From a bacterium (GTDB lineage: Bacteria; Myxococcota_A; UBA9160; UBA6930), in assembly GCA_024228115.1 (NCBI GenBank), contig JAAETT010000167.1:1-32733 (forward strand): 32,733 nt of DNA. Direction: 5' to 3'. Position 1 is the stretch's first letter. Every line of letters begins with the position of its first letter. A program made the translations under genes and the position numbers. Below are positions 15,096 through 22,623 of the stretch, piece by piece. Below the pieces are notes generated by a model, which saw only the letters and a list, made by a program, of their open reading frames with translations, was not told the DNA's origin and did not search any database.

Positions 15096-15970
15096 GAGGG
15101 CTCTCCTGCGGCGCGGCGTGCCGCGATGCCAATGGCGCGTTTCAACAGCACGCCCACCACGTGGGTGCGATAGGCCGCGGGAGCGCGGACGTCATCGATC
15201 GGCCGGCAAACCGCTCGGACCGCAGCGACCGCCGCCTCCAATGCAGCCTCGCCGAGATCGCTTCCCACCAGGGCCTCGGCGGCCTCCTCCACGCGGAGCG
15301 CGGTGGGCGCCACCGCGCCGATGGCAACCCGGGCATTGCGGCAGCGCCCATCTTCGCCCAGCTCGAGCTGAGCCGCCGCACCCGCAACGGCGATATCCAT
15401 CTCGGTTCGGGGAATGAAACGCAGGTAGGCATCCGCCGTCCGGGCAGGCGGGCGCGGGACGCGAAGTTCTACGAGGAGTTCGCCGGGGGCGAGCACCGTT
15501 TCGCCGGGGCCGGTGCAGAACCGTTCGACCGGTACCTCCCGCGTTCCGGCCGGGCCCGCAATGAGGCAGGTCGCATCGGCGGCGATCAGCACAGGCACGC
15601 TATCGGCCGCAGGCGAGCCGTTGCAAAGGTTCCCGCCCAGGCTGGCTCGGCCCTGGACCTGCTCGGAGCCGATCAGCTCAGCCGCCTCGACCAGGCCCGG
15701 AAACAACGCACGCACCTCGGGCCGCTCGCGCAGTTCGGCGGTGGAAAGGGCTGCACCCAGGCGCAAGTGCTCGGTTCCGAGCTCGCAGATCATCAGGGCA
15801 GGGATGCGCTTCACATCGACGATCAGCCTCGGGCTGCACCGGCCCATCCGCATCTGCACGATCAGATCCGTGCCGCCTGCCAACACCCGGCCCTCGGGCC
15901 CTGCATCGGCCAGCAGGGCCACGGCGGCTTCGACATTCTCCGGAGCGGCATAGGCCGCACTCGCACTCAA
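15092..15970 (-). CDS. FAD-binding subunit of a molybdenum hydroxylase (CoxM/XdhB-like)
   Basis: The medium flavoprotein subunit, 292 residues. FAD-binding motifs are LAGGTDLIVQMRMG near residue 31 and ASLGGNLCNGSPAADSVPVL near residue 109. The C-terminal CO-dehydrogenase flavoprotein domain follows (GAAAQLELGEDGRCRNARVA). The start is TTG at 15970, supported by AGGAG five nt upstream that overlaps the TAG stop of the MoaD-like gene, an unusual start but a strong site. It overlaps the 2Fe-2S gene by ATGA. The gene order and subunit set match xanthine dehydrogenase or carbon-monoxide-dehydrogenase-type enzymes. Confidence 0.93.
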   Translation of the reverse strand: MSASAAYAAPENVEAAVALLADAGPEGRVLAGGTDLIVQMRMGRCSPRLIVDVKRIPALMICELGTEHLRLGAALSTAELRERPEVRALFPGLVEAAELIGSEQVQGRASLGGNLCNGSPAADSVPVLIAADATCLIAGPAGTREVPVERFCTGPGETVLAPGELLVELRVPRPPARTADAYLRFIPRTEMDIAVAGAAAQLELGEDGRCRNARVAIGAVAPTALRVEEAAEALVGSDLGEAALEAAVAAVRAVCRPIDDVRAPAAYRTHVVGVLLKRAIGIAARRAAGEPS

Positions 15971-15978
15971 GGGAACTC

Positions 15979-16227
15979 CTAGCCGCCCGCGATCGCGGGA
16001 AGAAAATGCAGCTCGCCGCCGGCCGGCACCGGCTCGAGCCAGGGATCCTGGATGAGCTCGCCATCGATGGCCACGGCGAAATCCTGCCCAAGCTGCTCGC
16101 GGAAACCGGGGAAGCGCTCGTCGAGGGCACCGACCACGGCGCGGACACTGCCCGCCGGCACATGGACGTGCAGTTCGCCCTCACAAAGCGCACGAAGGGA
16201 AGCCGGTATCTCCACGAGACAACTCAT
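15979..16227 (-). CDS. MoaD/ThiS-like sulfur-carrier protein
   Basis: An 82-residue ubiquitin-fold protein ending in Gly-Gly (HFLPAIAGG), the hallmark of MoaD/ThiS sulfur carriers, in which the terminal Gly is thiocarboxylated. The middle matches the fold (GSVRAVVGALDERFPGF, then DGELIQDPWLEPVPAGGELH). The family members provide sulfur for the molybdopterin dithiolene. The ATG at 16225-16227 overlaps the large-subunit stop by ATGA. It sits between the large and FAD subunits, a less common place, and may serve dedicated cofactor maturation of this hydroxylase. No matching MoaE or MoeB is present. Confidence 0.85.
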   Translation of the reverse strand: MSCLVEIPASLRALCEGELHVHVPAGSVRAVVGALDERFPGFREQLGQDFAVAIDGELIQDPWLEPVPAGGELHFLPAIAGG

Positions 16228-18493
16228 GAATTCCCGCCGCGGCCTTCTTGGAGCGCCGCCAGCAGGCGCGGCGGCGAGATCGGAAGGCTCGTCATGCGCA
16301 GCCCCACCGCCTGGCGAATCGCATTCGCGACGGCGGCCAGGGGCGCCACGATGGGCGTTTCTCCAACCCCGCGCACGCCGTAGGGGTGGTTCGGATTCGG
16401 CACCTCGACCAACACGGTCTCGATCATCGGAAGGTCGGAGGCCACCGGCACCCGGTAGTCGAGGAAACCCGGATTCTCGAGCACGCCCTGGGCATCGAAG
16501 ACGAACTCCTCGTTCAGCGCCCATCCAATACCCTGGGCCGCCCCACCCTGCATCTGACCTTCGACATAGCTCGGGTGGATGGCGCGGCCGGCGTCTTGAA
16601 CCGCGGTGTAGCGGAGCACGTCCACCCGCCCCGTCTCGGGATCGACTTCGACATCGCAGAGATGGGTGGCGAAGCTGGGCCCGGCGCCGCGGGCCGTGAG
16701 CTGGGCCTGCCCGTTGATCGGCCCTCCCGTCCTGCCCGCCTGGCGAGCCACCTGGGCCACCGTGAGAGGCTCGTCCGAGAGGCCCGAGCCCTCCGCCGGA
16801 ACGCAGCGGCCATCGACGAAATCCACCTGCTCCGGATCACATTCCCACATCTTCGCGGCCCGCTTTCGCAGCTCACGCACCACCTGACGACAGGCCTCGA
16901 TGACGGCCTGGCCGGTCGCGAAGGTGACACGGCTGCCGCCGGTCAGATCCGTGAAGCCCACGGAATCGGTATCCGCAACGACCGGGCGCACGTGGTAGAC
17001 ATCGATCCCCAGCTCTTCGGCGGCCATGATCGCCAGCGAAGCGCGCGAGCCGCCGATGTCCGGATTCCCGGTCGCGACCACTGCGGTGCCATCTTCGTTC
17101 AAGTGCACCTCGGCGCTCGAATTCAAACCGGCGTTGAACCAGAAACCGACCGAGACACCACGACCCTGGTTGGGGCCGAGCGGGGCCCGGTAGTGGGGGC
17201 AATCGCGTGCGGCTTCGAGCGTTTCGATCAGGCCGACCCGCTTGAACTTCGGCCCGTAGGGTGTCTTGGTCCCCTCTTTGGCCGCGCAACCCAGGCGCAA
17301 ATCGATCGGATCGATCTCGAGCTTCTCCGCCAACTCGTCGAGGGCTCTCTCGATGGCGAAGGCCGCCTGGGGAGCGCCGGGTGCCCGATAGGCCGCCGTG
17401 CGCGGCTTGTTGCATACGACGTCGAGGGATTCGATCGCGTAGTTGGGGATATCGTAGGGCGCGAGCACGGTCATCGCGGCCGCGCCGGCCGGGGAACCGG
17501 GGAAACCGCCGGCCTCGAAACACATGCGCACGCGCGCCGCCGTGAGCGTTCCGTCTCGGAGGGCACCCAGCTCGATCTCCGCATGCGTGGCGGCGCCGGG
17601 GCCGGTTGCGCGGAAGACCTCCTCCCGGTTCATCACCATCTTCACGGGCCGCCCCGCCTTGCGCGCGAGCAGGATTGCCAGGGGCTCCTGGTACACGGTC
17701 GTCTTGCCGCCGAAGCCTCCGCCGATTTCACTGGGGATGACCTTGAGCTGGGACACATCCAGGCCGAGCAGCGCAGCGCAGCGCAGTAGGCCCGCACCAT
17801 GAAGGCGCCCTGGGTGCAGCACCAGAGGACCGATTGCCCGTCCGCGCCGGTGTGGGCCAACGCCGCATGGGGCTCGATGTAGCCCTGGTGGACGGTCTGG
17901 GTGCGGTAGCTGCGTCGCACCACCACGTCCGCGTCGGCCAGGCCGGCGGCGACGTCGCCGCGATCGTATTCGGTGATGGCCGCGACGTTCGTCGGCCCCT
18001 GGTCCTCGCCACCGCGGGTCTTCAGGTCTTCGTGGAGGATCGCTGCGCCGGGCGCCATCGCGTCGTCCAGATCGAGCACGACCGGGAGCGGCTCGTACTC
18101 CACCTCGATAGCGCGGAGGGCCCGCTCGGCCAGGGCCTCGCTGGTGGCAGCGACCGCTGCGACCGCGTGGCCGTGGTAGAGCACCTTTTCCCGAGCCAGC
18201 ACGTTGCGAGAGAGATGCGCCAGATTCGTCGGGCCGGGGCCCGGCTCGACCTCGGGCAAATCCGCTGAGGTGGCGACGGCCTTCACCCCCTCCATCGCCA
18301 TGGCTGCGCGGGGTTCGATACGAACGATGCGCGCGTGAGCGTGGGGGCTCCGCAGGACCCGCCCCCACAGCATGCCAGGTAGCGAAAAATCCGCGCCGAA
18401 CTGGGCGCGGCCCGTCACCTTGTCCACACCGTCGTGCCGAATCGGCCGGGTGCCCACCCAGCGGAACTTGCGCTCGCCGTTCTCCTCGCCCAC
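16224..18493 (-). CDS. Molybdopterin-binding large subunit, xanthine dehydrogenase family, frameshifted
   Basis: The catalytic subunit (CoxL/XdhA-type). It begins MGEENGERKFRWVGTRPIRH from a GTG at 18491-18493 with GGAGG upstream. The N-terminal hammerhead domain reads VLRSPHAHARIVRIEP and later ITEYDRGDVAAGLADAD. The Mo-binding part has IPSEIGGGFGGKTTVYQEP and GGSRVTFATGQAVIEACRQ. The active-site glutamate motif RGVGETPIVAPLAAVANAI is near the end. The reading frame breaks at 17768-17786, where GCTGC (minus strand) is repeated three times. Removing one 5-bp unit restores a continuous product of about 754 residues, normal for the family. The two halves are therefore found in different frames. 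Minus-strand frame upstream of 18493 is shadow. Confidence 0.92.
17768..17786. repeat. 5-bp tandem repeat causing a frameshift in the large subunit
   Basis: GCAGC occurs three times in a row, followed by a partial GCAG copy. The continuous reading frame of the large subunit needs one unit fewer. A slipped-strand gain of one 5-bp unit explains the shift. Confidence 0.8.
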
Positions 18494-18514
18494 GCCTCAC
18501 CTCCGGGCGGGAGC

Positions 18515-18562
18515 GTACCCCAAGCCAGCCGCTGCTACGTACCGCAAGCCAGCCGCTGCTAG
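18515..18562. repeat. 24-bp tandem direct repeat in a divergent promoter region
   Basis: Two adjacent 24-bp units (18515-18538 and 18539-18562), both beginning GTACC and containing AAGCCAGCCGCTGCTA, with mismatches at unit positions 6 and 24. They lie between the Mo-hydroxylase operon (start 18493) and the CCA-adding gene (start 18574). They could be a regulatory duplication or simple slippage. Confidence 0.75.
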
Positions 18563-18573
18563 CTTCCTCCTCG

Positions 18574-19929
18574 GTGGAACTGCATCTTTCCAATCCGGCG
18601 GTTCGACAGACCATGCACATCCTCTGCGAGGAGGTGGCCGAAGCCGGCGGCCGGGCTCTGGCGGTGGGCGGCTGCGTCCGCGATAGCGCCCTAGGCCGGG
18701 CGGCCCAGGATGTCGACGTCGAAGTCTTCGGCCTCTCCCCGCAGCGGTTGCGCGAAGTGTTGGCTCGCCGCCTATCCGCCGTGGAGGTGGGCCGGGCCTT
18801 TCCGATCTTCCACCTCCGCGGGCTGGCGATCGACATCGCGGTCCCCAGGCGGCCGGGCGAGCGAGACCAATGGGATCCGGACGCGACACCGGAAACGGCT
18901 GCACTGCGACGAGATTTCACCCTGAATGCGATTGCCGTCGATCCGCGAACCGGCGAGGTCATCGATCCGCTGGGAGGCTTGGAGGATTTGAAGGCCCGGC
19001 GACTGCGCCACACTTCGGTCCGTTTCGACGATGACCCGCTGCGGGTGCTTCGCGCGATGCGGCTGGCCGCCCGCTTCCAACTCGAGGTCGCTCCGGAAAC
19101 CACCCTGCGATGCCGGCGACTCGACCCGAAGGGGCTGCCTCGCGAGCGGATCTTCGGCGAGTGGCGGAGGCTCGTGCTCGAGGGGGTGGAGATCTCCCGG
19201 GGCCTGCAATTCTTGCGCGATTGCGGCTGGACCCGCAGCGTGCCGGAACTCGAAGCGTTGATCGACGTGCCCCAGGATCCGACCTGGCATCCGGAAGGTT
19301 GTGTCTGGACGCATACCCTCCACTGCATGGATGTCTTCGCGGCGGAGCGCAGCGGGAACGAACGGGATGACCTGATCGTCGGCCTGGCGGTGTTATGCCA
19401 CGATCTCGGCAAGCCCCAGACCACCCGCCGCGAGGGAGATCGGGTGCGCGCGATCCGGCACGAGCAAGCAGGCGAAGCGCCGACCCGAAGCCTGCTCGCC
19501 CGCTGGACCCACGAGGCCGCGCTGGTCGAGGAAGTCGTCCCCTTGGTTCTCGCCCACCTGACACCGGTTCAGCTCTTTCAGGCGAAGGCGGGGGATGCGG
19601 CGGTGCGGCGGCTCGCGCAGCGAGCGGGCCGCATCGACCGGTTGGTCCGCGTGGCCTCGGCGGACCAGAAGGGGCGCCCTCCCCTGGCCGTCGTTCCCTT
19701 CGAGGCTGGGGAGTGGCTGCTCGGCCGCGCCGCCGCGCTCGACGTCTGCCACGCGCCCCCCGAAGCCGTCGTCCTTGGACGTCACCTGATCGAGCTGGGG
19801 CTCTCGCCGGGGCCGGATTTCGGGCCGGTGCTCGCCGCGTGCTATGGGGCCCAGCTCGACGGGAGCTTCGCCAGCCCGGCCGAAGGCCTGGTCTGGGCAC
19901 GGAAGGAGATCGAGCGGCGCGGCCTCTGA
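18574..19929 (+). CDS. cca: tRNA nucleotidyltransferase (CCA-adding enzyme) with HD domain
   Basis: A class II nucleotidyltransferase of 451 residues that repairs or adds CCA ends of tRNA. The head domain has the GGCVRD motif (ALAVGGCVRDSALG) and the catalytic acidic pair DVDVEVFG. The neck motif is RRDFTLNAIAVDPRTGEVID, and RVLRAMRLAARF is the typical neck helix. The C-terminal HD domain supplies a metal site (TLHCMDVF, VLCHDLGKPQTT), as in bifunctional enzymes with phosphohydrolase activity. The start is GTG at 18574 with no clear ribosome site. It is divergent from the Mo-hydroxylase operon and converges with the NahK-like gene, 9 nt away. Distinguishing CCA-adding from poly(A) polymerase or A-adding enzymes needs comparison of motif C. 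Confidence 0.9.
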   Translation: MELHLSNPAVRQTMHILCEEVAEAGGRALAVGGCVRDSALGRAAQDVDVEVFGLSPQRLREVLARRLSAVEVGRAFPIFHLRGLAIDIAVPRRPGERDQWDPDATPETAALRRDFTLNAIAVDPRTGEVIDPLGGLEDLKARRLRHTSVRFDDDPLRVLRAMRLAARFQLEVAPETTLRCRRLDPKGLPRERIFGEWRRLVLEGVEISRGLQFLRDCGWTRSVPELEALIDVPQDPTWHPEGCVWTHTLHCMDVFAAERSGNERDDLIVGLAVLCHDLGKPQTTRREGDRVRAIRHEQAGEAPTRSLLARWTHEAALVEEVVPLVLAHLTPVQLFQAKAGDAAVRRLAQRAGRIDRLVRVASADQKGRPPLAVVPFEAGEWLLGRAAALDVCHAPPEAVVLGRHLIELGLSPGPDFGPVLAACYGAQLDGSFASPAEGLVWARKEIERRGL

Positions 19930-19938
19930 AGTGTGGGT

Positions 19939-21000
19939 TCAGGCCCCAGCGGCCCGAACCAGCGCGGCCTCCATCGCCTGGTGTTGGCTCTCCATGGACG
20001 CCAGCAGGCGCAGATGGACACGGGTGCGCCGCAGATTGTGCGCGGGATCGCGAATGCGGAAGTAGCGATCGCCATCCAGGAAATCCGTGAGGAAGCGGAC
20101 CGCGAGTTCGTACGTCATGACCTGGGGCCCGACGGCCAGGCTGGCCCGCTCGGCGGGGGTCATCAGGGCGCCGGCCGTCTCGAACCATCCATCGGCGAGG
20201 GCACCGAACACGTCGATGCGCAGGCTCACCTTGGCCAGATCCGCCTCGTCCTCGAGCGCAGCGTTGCCTGCCGAGCGCACCAGATCTCCGAAATCCCACG
20301 CCAGCAGACCGGACATCACCGTGTCGAGATCGACCACGGCGACCGCTCGGCCCGTGGCCCGATCGAAGAGCACGTTGTTGGCCTTGGTATCGCCGTGGAT
20401 CACCCGCTCGGGGAGGGCTCCCTGGGCGAGCGCTCGCGCCAATGGCGCGCGGCTTCGCAGCCCCTCGATCTCGGGGCCGACCTCGGTCACCCGGCCCACC
20501 CGATCCTCCGCGATCGCGGTTTCCAGCGTTTCGAGCCGTGCAGCGGTGTCGTGGAAATCCGGCAGGGTCGCGTGGAGCGGCGGACCTGGTAGATCCGCCA
20601 GTCCCGAGACGAAGGCGCCGAACGCTCGGCCGATTTCCCGGGCGACCGTGACGTTCTCGACGAGATCGAAGCTCTCGGTGTTCCGCACCCGCTCCCAGGC
20701 GCGCCAGACCTCACCCTCGGGCGTGCGCAGGAGCACCTTGCCTTCCTGCGTTGCCAGGAGCTCCGGAACCCATGCAGAGACGCCTCCATGCCGGGCCACG
20801 CGCTGCATGTTCTCCATCAACGCTTCCGGGCCCTTGAAGACTTCCGTATTGAGCCGTTGCAACACGATGGCGCGAGGGCCGTCGTCGGTTTCTACGTCGA
20901 CCCCGAAGGTGGCATGGATGTGGCCGTTGCCGAGTGGTGCGCACATCTGCACCCGGCCGGGGACGAAGGCCGCGGCCACCGCTTCGAGCGCGTCGCTCAA
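19939..21000 (-). CDS. APH-fold kinase resembling N-acetylhexosamine 1-kinase (NahK)
   Basis: A cytosolic phosphotransferase of 353 residues from the TTG at 20998-21000, whose last base pairs overlap the upstream stop (TTGA). A start at 21051 would be longer. Early on there is LQRLNTEVFKGPEALMENMQ, strikingly like NahK proteins. The catalytic loop is VIHGDTKANNVLFD and the metal-binding stretch is VVDLDTVMSGLLAWDFGDLV. NahK phosphorylates GlcNAc/GalNAc at O1 in lacto-N-biose/galacto-N-biose metabolism. None of the accompanying pathway genes is nearby, so the real sugar or alcohol substrate is open. It is translationally coupled to a 3-TM protein. Confidence 0.85.
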   Translation of the reverse strand: MSDALEAVAAAFVPGRVQMCAPLGNGHIHATFGVDVETDDGPRAIVLQRLNTEVFKGPEALMENMQRVARHGGVSAWVPELLATQEGKVLLRTPEGEVWRAWERVRNTESFDLVENVTVAREIGRAFGAFVSGLADLPGPPLHATLPDFHDTAARLETLETAIAEDRVGRVTEVGPEIEGLRSRAPLARALAQGALPERVIHGDTKANNVLFDRATGRAVAVVDLDTVMSGLLAWDFGDLVRSAGNAALEDEADLAKVSLRIDVFGALADGWFETAGALMTPAERASLAVGPQVMTYELAVRFLTDFLDGDRYFRIRDPAHNLRRTRVHLRLLASMESQHQAMEAALVRAAGA

Positions 21001-21308
21001 CTCGGCAGCCAGACGGCGGCAGCTCCGGCACCCAGCACCGAGAGGCCCCACATGAGAGCGAGCCCCGCAACGAAGCCGCGGCGGCCCGTTCGCCAGAAGC
21101 GAACGCCTTCTCGAACGCTGGCCACGATCAGGATCGCGAGGGCTGCGAGCGCAAACGGGTTCCGATTGGCCAGGGCGAGCATCAGCACGGCAGCCCCATT
21201 GGTGGCCACGATCGCCACCACGACGATCAGGATCGGGCGCAGCGCTGGATCCGTGACCCAGTTACGTAGCCACTCGTCCAGGCTGGTCGGTTCGTGCTCC
21301 TCCTCCAC
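20997..21308 (-). CDS. Small integral membrane protein (about 3 TM), unknown function
   Basis: A 103-residue hydrophobic protein that I do not recognise. An acidic N-terminal tail (MEEEHEPTSLDEWLRNWVTD) precedes membrane segments at about 25-47 (ILIVVVAIVATNGAAVLMLA), 50-66 (FALAALAILIVASVR) and 78-100 (FVAGLALMWGLSVLGAGAAA). Its stop overlaps the start of the NahK-like kinase, so the two are likely made together. No family motif is visible. Confidence 0.65.
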   Translation of the reverse strand: MEEEHEPTSLDEWLRNWVTDPALRPILIVVVAIVATNGAAVLMLALANRNPFALAALAILIVASVREGVRFWRTGRRGFVAGLALMWGLSVLGAGAAAVWLPS

Positions 21309-21346
21309 AGGCGCGAACGTATCGCACCGTCAGAAAGACGCAGGAC

Positions 21347-21559
21347 TCAGCGTCGGCGGCGCATCGCTCCTACGACCAGCACGGCTCCGAGTGCGAACGC
21401 GGCGGCGGCCGTCGGCTCGGGCACGGCCGGCAGAGGCTTGGGGCGGACGACCACTGGCTTCACCGTTTTGATCGGGACTTGTTTCACGACCTGCGCCACG
21501 GCAACGTGGCTGAGCAGGATGACGAGGAGGGGAAGGATGCGGTACAGGATCCACTTCAT
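21347..21559 (-). CDS. Miniature PEP-CTERM protein (predicted exosortase substrate)
   Basis: A 70-residue exported peptide. It begins with the signal peptide MKWILYRILPLLVILLSHVA-VAQ, then only some 25 mature residues rich in Val, Lys and Pro (VVKQVPIKTVKPVVVRPKPL). It closes with a PEP-CTERM sorting signal: VPEP at about 46-49, a hydrophobic helix (AFALGAVLVVGAM) and a basic tail (RRRR). PEP-CTERM substrates are cleaved and anchored by exosortase (EpsH/XrtA family), usually in exopolysaccharide producers. The start ATG (21557-21559) has GGAG upstream. Exosortase itself is not in the window. Short open frames like this are often missed by gene finders. Confidence 0.72.
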   Translation of the reverse strand: MKWILYRILPLLVILLSHVAVAQVVKQVPIKTVKPVVVRPKPLPAVPEPTAAAAFALGAVLVVGAMRRRR

Positions 21560-21641
21560 GGAGGTCTCCAGGGCAACGGGTTCTGAGGGAACTCGACCAC
21601 AGCTATCCTGAAGTCTTGGGATTTTTTCCCTCGGAGAAGCC

Positions 21642-22523
21642 ATGCCCATTTCGACCCTGCCCTTCGGCCGTACGGGCCACGAGAGCACCCGCATCCTGTT
21701 CGGGGCCGCCGCGCTCGCCGCGATGCGCCAGGAAAAAGCCGATGCCGTCCTGGAGCAGCTCCTCGAGGCGGGGATCAACCACATCGATACCGCCGCTTCC
21801 TACGGCGAGGCCGAGCTGCGCATCGGCCCCTGGATGCGCGAGCACCGGGAGCGCTTCTTCCTTGCCACCAAGACGGGCGACCGGGGGAAGACCGCTGCCC
21901 GCGAGAGCCTCCACCGTTCGCTCGAACGCATGCGGGTGGATGCGGTCGATCTGATCCAGCTACACAATCTGGTGACCGACGACGATTGGACGACCGCACT
22001 CGGCCCGGACGGAGCGCTGGAAGCCCTGGTGGAAGCGCGGGACGAGGGTCTGGTCCGCTTCATCGGCGTGACAGGCCATGGCACCCGCGTGGCCGCGATG
22101 CACCTGCGCAGCCTCGACCGGTTCTCGTTCGATTCCGTCCTGTTCCCGTACAACTACACGATGATGGCGCAGCCGGACTACGCCGCGGATGTCGAAGCGC
22201 TTATCTCCCGCTGCGAAGAGGAGAACGTCGCACTCCAGACGATCAAATCCGTGGCGCGCCGCCGCTGGAACGGTGACGAGACACGCCGCTTCAGCTGGTA
22301 CGAGCCGCTCCTCGACCCGGAGCCCGTACGCCGAGCCGTCCACTACGTACTGGCCCGGGAGGGTCTCTTCCTGAACACCTCCAGCGACGCCCGACTCCTC
22401 GCAACGACCCTCGCCGCCGCCGCCGAGGAACCCATCGCCCCGCCGAGTGAAGAACTCGAAGCCGACATCACCCGCTACCAGATCCAGCCCCTCTTCACCC
22501 CCGGCGCCCACGACTCCATCTAA
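21642..22523 (+). CDS. Aldo/keto reductase
   Basis: A soluble NADP(H)-dependent oxidoreductase of 293 residues with the (beta/alpha)8 AKR fold. The catalytic tetrad is Asp49 and Tyr54 (HIDTAASYG), Lys77 (LATKTGD) and His108 (IQLHNL). The sequence starts MPISTLPFGRTGHESTRILF, with typical G-x-T region spacing and an RFIGVTGHG strand. Physiological substrate unknown. The stop codon lies within the first bases of palindrome copy 2. It is divergent from the PEP-CTERM gene (82 nt apart). It ends convergently with the SDF-family symporter gene. Confidence 0.92.
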   Translation: MPISTLPFGRTGHESTRILFGAAALAAMRQEKADAVLEQLLEAGINHIDTAASYGEAELRIGPWMREHRERFFLATKTGDRGKTAARESLHRSLERMRVDAVDLIQLHNLVTDDDWTTALGPDGALEALVEARDEGLVRFIGVTGHGTRVAAMHLRSLDRFSFDSVLFPYNYTMMAQPDYAADVEALISRCEEENVALQTIKSVARRRWNGDETRRFSWYEPLLDPEPVRRAVHYVLAREGLFLNTSSDARLLATTLAAAAEEPIAPPSEELEADITRYQIQPLFTPGAHDSI

Positions 22524-22620
22524 CGCGACAGCGGGGACGGGGTTTACAATTGACTTGTTGCAAGGGGGCAAAGCCCCCTTGCAACAAGTCAATTGTAAAC
22601 CCCGTCCCCGCTGTTGCGTT
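22522..22620. repeat. Giant palindromic repeat, copy 2 (48-bp arms)
   Basis: Inverted repeat 22522-22569 with 22573-22620 and an AAA loop. Every position pairs except one G-T wobble (22527/22615). It contains the same 29-bp core as copy 1 (22528-22556; right arm 22586-22614) with a different apex (GTTGCAAGGGGGC against TTCGGAGGGGGC) and a different outer arm. It begins inside the aldo/keto reductase stop codon and ends 3 nt before the symporter stop, so it separates convergent genes. Confidence 0.95.
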
Positions 22621-22623
22621 CAG

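Noticed and set aside
17768-17786. CRISPR or larger tandem array
   Set aside because: Only three 5-bp units inside a coding region; no spacers.
16248-17789. 513-residue plus-strand frame opposite the Mo-hydroxylase
   Set aside because: His/Arg-rich shadow with no family signature.
18494-19424. N-terminal extension of the Mo-hydroxylase large-subunit frame
   Set aside because: Antisense to the cca gene; the genuine N-terminus is in the other frame from the GTG at 18493.
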